NCBI GenBank assembly: GCA_017881315.1
Contig: JADGRB010000005.1
Location: forward strand, 1-51,472
Source: Pseudomonadota bacterium
Lineage (GTDB): Bacteria; Myxococcota_A; Polyangia; Fen-1088
Reading direction: 5' to 3'
DNA length: 51,472 nt
This document shows, piece by piece, positions 17,100 through 23,521 of the stretch (position 1 is its first letter; each line of letters opens with the position of its first letter). The notes under the pieces were generated by a model. It was not told the DNA's origin. It worked only from the letters and a program-made list of their open reading frames with translations, and did not search any database. The position numbers and the translations under genes were made by a program.

Positions 17100-18676
17100 T
17101 GGCACACCGTCCGACTCTGCTCGCGCAGGTAGCAGAGGAGGGTGTAGTGCCCGCCGATGTTCTTCCCGGTCGAGCCGCTGCCTTTCCAGCCGCCGAAGGG
17201 CTGCACGCCGGGCCAGGCGCCGGTGGTCGCCCCGGCCGCGCGGTTGACGTAGACCACGCCCGCCTCGATGCGCTCGAAGAAGGTGTCGATCTCCTTGGGC
17301 TCGCGCGAGAAGAGCCCGGCGGTGAGTCCGAACTTGGTGTCGTTGGCCGCCGCGAGCGCGTGGTCGAGGCTGTCGACCACCTGCACGGCGACGATCGGGA
17401 CGAAGAGCTCGTCGCGCAGCAGCGGGTGATCGGGCGGCAGATCGGCCAGCACCGTCGGCCTCACGAAGTAACCGTGCGCCCGCGCGCCGTCGGTGAGCAC
17501 GGCCGCGCCCGCGCGCACCACGCTGGCCCCGGCGGTGCGCGCCAGGGCCACGTAGCGCTGGTAGTCCTCGTAACTCTGTCGGGTGGCGACGGGACCGACG
17601 AACACCCCCTTGTCCAGGGGATCGCCCGGGGCGACGGCGTCGGCGGCGCGCGCGAGGCCGGCGATGAACTCGTCGGCGACGGCGCGGTGGACGAAGACCC
17701 GCGAGCAGGCCGAGCACTTGTGTCCGTTCATTCCGAACGCCGAGCGCTGAACCCCCTGGATCGCCTGCGCGAGATCGGCGCTCGGCATGACCAGCGCCGG
17801 ATTCTTGCCGCCCATCTCGACGATGCAAGGCTTGGGAAAATCCCGCGCGAAGCGCCGGTAGAGCTGATTGAACCCGACGTCGTACGAGCCGGTGAACGTC
17901 ACACCCGCGACGTCCGGGTGAGCGATGAGACCGTCGCCGACCACGCGCCCGCTGCCCGGCAGGCAGCTCAGCACGCCCGGCGGAACGCCGGCGGCCTCGA
18001 AGATCTCCGTCAGCTTCACCGCCGACAGCGGCGTCTCCGACGACGGCTTGCAGACCACGGTGTTGCCGGTGAGCAGTGCCGCCGCGATGGGCGCGCCCAG
18101 CAGCGCGTAGGGAAAATTCCAGGGCGCGATCACCGCCCATACGCCGTAGGGGCGGAGCACGCTGGTGTTCTGGTCGGTCGGGGCCAGCCGATCCATCTGC
18201 AGCACGTAGCCGTCGGCGCTGCGCATCTGCCCGGCGTAGTAGGCGAGCAGATCGGCGGTCTCCTCGATCTCGCCCAGCGCCTCGACGCGGTTCTTCCCCA
18301 TCTCGAAGATCAGCCAGGCCGAAAGCTCGAACTTCTTCTGACGGACGATCTCAGCGGCGCGCTCCACGATGGCGACCCTCTCTTGCCAGGGGCGCGCGCT
18401 CCAGGCGGGGAACGCGGCGCGCGCGGCGGCCACCGCGTCGCGGAGATCGGCCTCGCCGGCGCCGGCCACCCGCGCCACAACCTGTCGCGCGTCGGCGGGG
18501 TTGCTGCTGTCGATCACCACGTGGCCGGGGCGCGTCTCCCCGGCTACGTGCAAGGCATGACTCTTGCCCAGCTCGGCGCGTACGGCCGCGATGGCGGTAC
18601 CGAACGCCGCGTCGATCGCGGGGTCGTCGGCCGACAGGCTGATATACGTCACCTTGCCGGTCGGGTTCATGACCAT
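17096..18676 (-). CDS. NAD(P)-dependent aldehyde dehydrogenase (1-pyrroline-5-carboxylate / semialdehyde dehydrogenase type)
   Basis: About 526 residues. The cofactor region is VWAVIAPWNFPYALLGAP, then NTVVCKPSSETPLSAVKL and VTFTGSYDVGFNQL. The catalytic glutamate is in CIVEMGGKNPALVM and the nucleophilic cysteine in GMNGHKCSACSRVFVH; the KCSACSR form is typical of glutamate-semialdehyde (P5C) dehydrogenases rather than general aldehyde dehydrogenases. The N-terminal extension of about 50 residues also fits that subgroup. It would oxidise the omega-semialdehyde made by the downstream aminotransferases. Two starts are possible, ATG 18676 and ATG 18670; GGAG lies 4 or 10 bases upstream respectively. 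It is the first gene of the operon, divergent from the HU-like gene. Confidence 0.88.
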   Translation of the reverse strand: MVMNPTGKVTYISLSADDPAIDAAFGTAIAAVRAELGKSHALHVAGETRPGHVVIDSSNPADARQVVARVAGAGEADLRDAVAAARAAFPAWSARPWQERVAIVERAAEIVRQKKFELSAWLIFEMGKNRVEALGEIEETADLLAYYAGQMRSADGYVLQMDRLAPTDQNTSVLRPYGVWAVIAPWNFPYALLGAPIAAALLTGNTVVCKPSSETPLSAVKLTEIFEAAGVPPGVLSCLPGSGRVVGDGLIAHPDVAGVTFTGSYDVGFNQLYRRFARDFPKPCIVEMGGKNPALVMPSADLAQAIQGVQRSAFGMNGHKCSACSRVFVHRAVADEFIAGLARAADAVAPGDPLDKGVFVGPVATRQSYEDYQRYVALARTAGASVVRAGAAVLTDGARAHGYFVRPTVLADLPPDHPLLRDELFVPIVAVQVVDSLDHALAAANDTKFGLTAGLFSREPKEIDTFFERIEAGVVYVNRAAGATTGAWPGVQPFGGWKGSGSTGKNIGGHYTLLCYLREQSRTVCQ

Positions 18677-18739
18677 CTCACTCCGCGCACCCTCCTAGAA
18701 TAGCCCCATAAGATAGAGGAAAACAGGCACGCGCGATCG

Positions 18740-18768
18740 TTGACACCGCAATTTCGAATCCGTAGTCT
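18740..18768 (+). promoter_or_regulatory. Strong sigma-70-type promoter of the HU-like gene
   Basis: TTGACA at 18740-18745, exactly 17 bp, then TAGTCT at 18763-18768. The predicted start is near 18775, giving a leader of about 34 nt with AGGGAGA at 18794-18800 before ATG 18809. The -35 itself contains an in-frame TTG that would otherwise look like an upstream start codon. Confidence 0.75.
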
Positions 18769-18808
18769 GACGACCCCCAATGAGCACTGGGATAGGGAGA
18801 GACACGAA

Positions 18809-19177
18809 ATGACGAAGGCGGAGCTCATCGAGCGCGTGTACGGGGGCAAGTACCTGCCCCGCGATCTGACCAAGAAGGTCGTGGCCCAGATCGTCAACGC
18901 CGTCTTCACCGAGATGGGCGACTACTTCATCCGGACTCGGGTCTCGCGCAATCAGGGGGCCCGCCTGACCTACCCGGGCTTCGGCACCTTCTCGAAGCGG
19001 CGCCGGCCACCGCGGATGGTAAAGAACCCGCAGACCGGCGCGCCCATCACGATCCCGCAGCAGGAGACGATCATTTTCTCTCCGGGCCAGGAGCTGCGCT
19101 CGCTGCTCAACCGAAACGGAAAATCGAGCGCCCACCGCGCCCCCGTCGCCGCGAAGCCCGCGACAGCGGGAAGATAG
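18809..19177 (+). CDS. HU/IHF-family DNA-binding protein
   Basis: 122 residues. It starts MTKAELIERVY and continues with helix 2 (TKKVVAQIVNAVFTEMGDYF), the beta-arm entry RLTYPGFGTFSKRRRPPRMV and the tip NPQTGAPITIPQQETIIF. It ends in the C-terminal helix PGQELRSLLN, followed by a Lys/Ala/Arg tail (KSSAHRAPVAAKPA). The NPQTG proline at the arm tip is the residue that intercalates and bends DNA. The last 20 residues form an extra basic tail absent from E. coli HU. ATG 18809 is chosen over an in-frame TTG at 18740 because the domain starts there, a Shine-Dalgarno precedes it, and the TTG belongs to a -35 box. It is a likely nucleoid protein, strongly transcribed, monocistronic and perhaps closed by the stem-loop at 19184. 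Confidence 0.92.
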   Translation: MTKAELIERVYGGKYLPRDLTKKVVAQIVNAVFTEMGDYFIRTRVSRNQGARLTYPGFGTFSKRRRPPRMVKNPQTGAPITIPQQETIIFSPGQELRSLLNRNGKSSAHRAPVAAKPATAGR

Positions 19178-19183
19178 AGTCGC

Positions 19184-19202
19184 AGGACCCTTCGAGGGTC
19201 CC
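19184..19202 (+). repeat. Stem-loop between HU-like gene and deaminase; copy of a palindrome also found in the glycosylase gene
   Basis: GGACCCT/AGGGTCC with a 3-nt loop TCG (19185-19201) makes a perfect 7-bp stem seven bases after the HU stop. There is no T-run, so a factor-independent terminator is uncertain. The same arms occur at 7058-7074 with loop GGG. Confidence 0.5.
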
Positions 19203-19206
19203 ACGC

Positions 19207-19217
19207 TATACTATCCC
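19207..19217 (+). promoter_or_regulatory. -10 element close to deaminase start
   Basis: TATACT at 19207-19212 is followed by ATCCC and ATG 19218. There is no Shine-Dalgarno. The 5-nt spacing predicts a leaderless mRNA. Confidence 0.5.
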
Positions 19218-20216
19218 ATGTTGTCTCCGGGCCTGGAGCTCTGCGATCTGCACATCCACGTGGGCGCGGCGGTCGCGCCGCATATCCTCTGGGCAATCGC
19301 CCACGAGCAAGGCATCAAGCTCCCCGTGCACACCTTCTGGGAGTTTCGCGATCTGGTGACCGCGAACCCCGAGTCGGTCTCCTCGCTGGGGGAGTACCTG
19401 GCGATCCTCGATCGCTGGACGGAGAAGATTCAGTCGTCGCCCGCCGCGATCGAGCGGTCGGTCTACGAGATCATCGGCAAAGAGTTCCGTTCCAGCAACG
19501 TGTCGCTCATCGAGCTGCGCTTCAACCCGATGAAGCGGAACCTGGGCGGGGAACGGGACCTCGACCACATCATTCACGCCGCGCTGCGGGGAATGGACCG
19601 CGCCTGCCTCGACTACGGCGTGCGCGCCGGCCTCATCTTCTGCCTGGCGCGCGAGTTCTCACTCGATCTCAACGAGATCCTGGTGAAGAAGGCGGTGAAA
19701 TACAAAGCGCGCGGCGTGGTGGGGATCGACCTGGCCGGGCCGGAGGTCCACACGTTGGAGCTGGGGGCCGAGGTGGAGGGCTATCGCGATCTGTTCGCCC
19801 GCGCGCGGCACGCCTCTTTGGGCACGACCGTCCACACCGGAGAGACCCCCTATACCGCCGTCCCCGGCGTGCTGGCCGTGCTCAAGGAGCTGGCGCCGGC
19901 GCGGATCGGCCACGGCGTCGCGGCGGCCACCAGCGAAGAGGCGGTGCGCAAGATTGCGGAGTCGGGAACGGTCCTCGAGATTTGTCCCAGCTCGAACCTT
20001 CGCACCCACGCGGTGGCAAACCTGGCCGAGCTGGGGCGCGCGCTACGGACCTTCGAAAATGCGGGTGTCCGCTACACCATCAACACTGACGGTCCGTACC
20101 TGCTCAACACCCACCTCCGTCAGGAATACGAGCTCTTGATCGACGCCAAGATCCTCTCCGACGCGGAGGCCGAACGCAGCGTCGAGGTCGCCCGCGGCGC
20201 GACCTTCATCCGGTAG
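19218..20216 (+). CDS. Adenosine deaminase-like metal-dependent hydrolase with altered active-site motifs
   Basis: 332 residues of the adenosine/AMP deaminase superfamily barrel. Metal-site residues are visible: H12 and H14 in DLHIHVGA, H206 and catalytic E209 in HTGET, H232 in IGHGV, and D291 in NTDGP. CPSSNLRTH at 256-264 is the conserved strand-6 loop. Two motifs depart from classical adenosine deaminase: HLDG/HLGG becomes HVGA, and TDDP becomes TDGP, so the second aspartate that contacts the purine ring in mouse enzyme (D296) is glycine. Metal binding and catalysis look possible, but the base recognised may differ. Length is normal. A -10 close to ATG 19218 suggests a leaderless mRNA. The next gene starts 16 bp downstream with its own -10. 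Confidence 0.8.
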   Translation: MLSPGLELCDLHIHVGAAVAPHILWAIAHEQGIKLPVHTFWEFRDLVTANPESVSSLGEYLAILDRWTEKIQSSPAAIERSVYEIIGKEFRSSNVSLIELRFNPMKRNLGGERDLDHIIHAALRGMDRACLDYGVRAGLIFCLAREFSLDLNEILVKKAVKYKARGVVGIDLAGPEVHTLELGAEVEGYRDLFARARHASLGTTVHTGETPYTAVPGVLAVLKELAPARIGHGVAAATSEEAVRKIAESGTVLEICPSSNLRTHAVANLAELGRALRTFENAGVRYTINTDGPYLLNTHLRQEYELLIDAKILSDAEAERSVEVARGATFIR

Positions 20217-20217
20217 T

Positions 20218-20232
20218 GATAGTTTCAGCGGC
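20218..20232 (+). promoter_or_regulatory. -10 element close to RND-like gene start
   Basis: GATAGTTT (20218-20225; TAGTTT at 20220-20225) is followed by seven bases and GTG 20233. No Shine-Dalgarno is present. It overlaps the intergenic gap after the deaminase stop and would give a leaderless mRNA. Confidence 0.4.
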
Positions 20233-22437
20233 GTGAGATTGGGGGATCTGGCCTTTCCGGCCGTGATCATCGCGCTCGGCGCCTGCGCCTCTCGGCCGGC
20301 GCGCGCCGAGGACGATCCGTTCGCCTGGGCCCCCGCGCAGTCCCGGTCGGTCGCGCGCGGCCGCCTCGACGGAGCCCGATTTGGGCTGCTCGCGCTGCAC
20401 GAGCTGGATGTCGAGGTCGACGACGTCTTCGACGCCGCCAACCGGCAGGCGCTGGCTCTGGCCGAGCAGCACCTGCGCGACGTGCCAGGCGTGGGGGCGG
20501 TCTTCGGACCCGCCGGGCTGCTCGACATCACCGTCGACGGCAGCGGCAGTCCCAGCGCGCGTCCGGTCCTGGCGCGCGGCGAAAGCGAGAGCGAGGGAGA
20601 GGCGGCCCGCCAGCGGGTGGTGCGTCGCGCCGACGCGCTCGGCTGGTTCCTGACCGAGAACGGCCGCCGCGCGCGATTCTTCGTCGAGGCGCCCGACTGG
20701 GAGCGCACCTCACCGCAGGTGGCGGCCGCGCTGGCGTCCTCCGGCCTCGGTTTCGGCCCCACCGCCGGCGCCACCATCGAGACGCGAGCGCTGTGGCCCG
20801 ATCCGCGGCGCCACCACGCCGGTCTTTTGCCGCTGGGATTTGCCGCGGCCTGGGCCTTCTTGGTTTTGCTCGCGGCGTCGCGATCCCGATTTCCGCTCGA
20901 CCGCCGGCGGCTGCCGCGCGCCCTGGCGGCCGCCGTGGGCGCCGCCGCGCCGTTCATCCTGGTGCCGGTGACGGGCCTGCGCCTCGCGGGCGCGCTGGCC
21001 GCGGTGGGCGCCGCCGCGATCGCTTGCTGGACGCTGCCGCCGCGGGATCCGGCGTCCGTTGCCCAGGCGCCTCCCCCGCGGTTCTTTCGCCCGCTGCTGG
21101 TGCTGTCGGCGGCGATCGTGGCCGCGGTGGTCGGGCTGTCGCCGCGACTTCGAGTGGGGACCCGGCAGTGGTCTGCCGCGCCGATGTTCTTCGTCGCCGT
21201 CCGCGCCGACCTCGAGGAGCCGGTGGTCCTGCGAGAGGTCCGTCGGCTGACCGATTATCTGCGCGCGCAGCCGGGCGTCGCCAACGCCTGGTCGGTGGCG
21301 GATCTCTTCCTGGGGATCACCTTCGAGGGCGAGGAGGTGAGCGGCATCCCCGGCGATCCCGGTGAGGTGCGCCGGATTCTGAGGCAGGCGCGGACCGACC
21401 CGGCCGTCGGGCTGGAGCTGTCGCCCGATCACCGGCAGGCCTTGGTCGCGGTCCGGTTCGAGGACGATCCCGTCGTCGATCGCCTCGCGATCGTGGCGAA
21501 GACGGAGCGTTACATCGAACGGGAGATGCGACGCTCGCTCGCGCATCTGGACTTCTCGGCCCCCGGGGTCTCGCCGGTGAGCCGCCTGGTCGGGCAGGGG
21601 TTGCTGGCGGACGATGCGCGCGAACGCGTGTTCCGGATCTGCGCGCGTTCCGGTCGGACGCTGAGCCGGTCTGAGGCGCTGTCGGTCGAGCGCGTGGCGC
21701 GGACGGCCGCACTCCTGCCCAGCGCCGATCCCGCCAGGCTCGAGAGCGAGATCGCCGACACCGTTCGTGCCTTCGCGGCGCACCATCCGCTGCCGATCGC
21801 GGCCCCCGAGGTCGAGCGACTGATCCTGGCCGCGAGCGCGCTCCCCACCGTCACCACGCCCGACGACATGCTGGGCGCCGTGTCGATCGCTTATGGGTCG
21901 CGGCTGTCCGAGCTCGCGCTGCACACCACCGCGGCGAGTCTGGCGCGGCGGCTGACGCTCGTGCGTCGGCGGCACACCGCCCGTCTCGATTTCAAAGAGA
22001 TGCTCTACGGAGCAAACCTGCCGACCGAAGGCGTTCTCGCCGACGAGGTGCGCAGCGCGACGGCCGAGGCGATGGGTCCGGTGGTGGGCCTCCCGGTCGA
22101 CCCCGCCGCGCCCGGCGCCTTCATCCTCGACCCCACGCCGATCGGCGGCGCTCCGAACGATCTGGCGCTCTCGGAGGTCTGGAACCGGGCGCTGCGGGCG
22201 GGGCTGGTGGCGGCGGCGGGAACGATCGCCATCCTGCTGGTTCTGGTGGCGGGCGGACGGGGGATCTTCTCGCTGCCGCTCGCCTTCGCGCCCCTGGCGG
22301 TGGCGGTGGCGCCTTCGGCCCTGCTGCGCGAGCCGGTTGGCCTGCCGGCGCTGGCCTTCTTCTGCGGCGCCCTCGCGGCGGGCGCGATCCTGGCGTTGCT
22401 GGCGACGGCGGGGTCGGAACGTCGGAGTCGCGGATGA
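20233..22437 (+). CDS. Reduced RND/MMPL-like membrane protein
   Basis: 734 residues from GTG. An N-terminal hydrophobic signal/helix is followed by an outside domain (about 25-190), a group of three or four membrane helices (198-304), a large soluble domain (about 310-655), and three closing helices (about 656-728). The segment after residue 310, APMFFVAVRADLEEPVVLREV followed by LTDYLRAQPGVANAWSVADLF, is close to the porter-domain start of MMPL-type RND exporters, and SHR-like QALVAVRFEDD fits too. The full family has 12 helices; several are missing here, and the usual charged proton-relay residues are not obvious in the helices that remain. It may be a derived, non-transporting or partner-dependent member. 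It overlaps the next gene by ATGA. Confidence 0.6.
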   Translation: MRLGDLAFPAVIIALGACASRPARAEDDPFAWAPAQSRSVARGRLDGARFGLLALHELDVEVDDVFDAANRQALALAEQHLRDVPGVGAVFGPAGLLDITVDGSGSPSARPVLARGESESEGEAARQRVVRRADALGWFLTENGRRARFFVEAPDWERTSPQVAAALASSGLGFGPTAGATIETRALWPDPRRHHAGLLPLGFAAAWAFLVLLAASRSRFPLDRRRLPRALAAAVGAAAPFILVPVTGLRLAGALAAVGAAAIACWTLPPRDPASVAQAPPPRFFRPLLVLSAAIVAAVVGLSPRLRVGTRQWSAAPMFFVAVRADLEEPVVLREVRRLTDYLRAQPGVANAWSVADLFLGITFEGEEVSGIPGDPGEVRRILRQARTDPAVGLELSPDHRQALVAVRFEDDPVVDRLAIVAKTERYIEREMRRSLAHLDFSAPGVSPVSRLVGQGLLADDARERVFRICARSGRTLSRSEALSVERVARTAALLPSADPARLESEIADTVRAFAAHHPLPIAAPEVERLILAASALPTVTTPDDMLGAVSIAYGSRLSELALHTTAASLARRLTLVRRRHTARLDFKEMLYGANLPTEGVLADEVRSATAEAMGPVVGLPVDPAAPGAFILDPTPIGGAPNDLALSEVWNRALRAGLVAAAGTIAILLVLVAGGRGIFSLPLAFAPLAVAVAPSALLREPVGLPALAFFCGALAAGAILALLATAGSERRSRG

Positions 22438-23501
22438 GCCCGAAGAAGCTCTGGGCTTTGGACTACGCCGCGCTCGCTCTTTGCGGCGTCGGTCTGGTCT
22501 CGGGCGCCCGCCTGCTCTCCGGGTGCAGCCTGCCGCCGTGGCAGATCGGCGCGCCGCTGAACGGCCGCCCGTCGATTCCACCCAGCGAGGCGCGACTGAC
22601 GCCGCGCGAGGCGCGCGAAACGGCAAACCGAGAGCGCGCCTTCGGTCACGCCGTGCTGGAGCTCGGCGCCTTGTCGTCGCTCGCGGCAGCCGAACGGCTC
22701 GGCGAAGGAGAGCGGGCGCGCCTGGGCGACCTGCTGGGCGCGCGCGCCGAGAGCTTTCGCGCGATGGGTCGGGCCGCGCCCTGGAGCCGCGATCTCGAGA
22801 CGCTCGCGCGGCTCGATCCGGCGCGCGGCCAGAAGCTGATCGGCGAACGGGCCGGGGCCGCCGCCGCCGCGGGCGATGCCTGGAAGGCCATCGGCGCGCG
22901 CGGCGAGGCTCAGGCGGCGTTCGACCGGGCCGCGCTGCTCGGCGGCGTCGATCGGAGCTGGAGGCCGGAGCCGCTCCCGCCGGTGCCGCCTCCCCCGACG
23001 ACGCTTCCCGGTGACGTCGAAGGATGGGTGCTGGCGGGCCCGGCGCTGTCGGCGCGCCTGTTGCCGCTGGCGGCCGCGCTCCCCGCGGTCCTCGACGATC
23101 TCCCGCGCGCGCTTCGCTGGGTGGAAATCCTGCTCGACGAGGACCCCAGCTCCCCCGACGTCCTCGAGCTGGTGGCTTTCGTGTTCGGTCGCGCCGGTCG
23201 CCTGGGCGGCACGGAGCGCATGTTGATGGAGCTGACCTTCCACTCGCCCGACCGCGCCGCCGGGCTCGCGCGGGGCGCCGCCGTCTGGGAACGCCTGGGC
23301 CGTCCGCGCGAGGCCTGCGCCCAGTGGATCCGCGCCGCCCGCTGGCGCGACGACGTCGCAGATCCGAACTGGCGCAAGGCGATCTCCTGTACACGCCAGG
23401 ATCCCGGCGCCGGCGACTGGCGCGAGATCCGCGCCTACGTCCTCGGCCGCGCGCGCCCCGAAGAGCGCGAGGCGCTCGCCGCCGCCCTCGACGCCAGCTG
23501 A
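22434..23501 (+). CDS. Predicted lipoprotein with TPR-like helices, partner of the RND-like protein
   Basis: 355 residues. The N-terminal helix LDYAALALCGVGLVSGARLLSGC ends in a lipobox-like LLSGC at residues 27-31. The rest is alpha-helical with TPR-like pairs (AGDAWKAIGARGEAQAAFDRA; LPRALRWVEILLDEDPSSPDV; WERLGRPREACAQWIRAARW) interrupted by a proline-rich linker near residue 185 (PEPLPPVPPPPTTLP). It starts within the stop of the membrane protein gene (ATGA), so the two are probably made together and may form a complex. The family was not recognised. It converges on the sulfatase-like gene. Confidence 0.7.
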   Translation: MSPKKLWALDYAALALCGVGLVSGARLLSGCSLPPWQIGAPLNGRPSIPPSEARLTPREARETANRERAFGHAVLELGALSSLAAAERLGEGERARLGDLLGARAESFRAMGRAAPWSRDLETLARLDPARGQKLIGERAGAAAAAGDAWKAIGARGEAQAAFDRAALLGGVDRSWRPEPLPPVPPPPTTLPGDVEGWVLAGPALSARLLPLAAALPAVLDDLPRALRWVEILLDEDPSSPDVLELVAFVFGRAGRLGGTERMLMELTFHSPDRAAGLARGAAVWERLGRPREACAQWIRAARWRDDVADPNWRKAISCTRQDPGAGDWREIRAYVLGRARPEEREALAAALDAS

Positions 23502-23510
23502 CCGGCCGGT
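23501..23510. other. 10-bp palindrome between convergent genes
   Basis: ACCGGCCGGT starts on the last base of the stop codon of the TPR lipoprotein gene and lies in the 20-bp gap before the end of the sulfatase-like gene. It could slow polymerase from both sides, but there is no T-run, so a terminator call is weak. Confidence 0.25.
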
Positions 23511-23521
23511 CGCCGGGGCCT

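Noticed and set aside
18740-18808. Upstream TTG start for the HU-like protein
   Set aside because: This TTG is the first half of a TTGACA -35 box, and the extra 23 residues have no similarity to HU proteins. ATG 18809 has a proper ribosome site.
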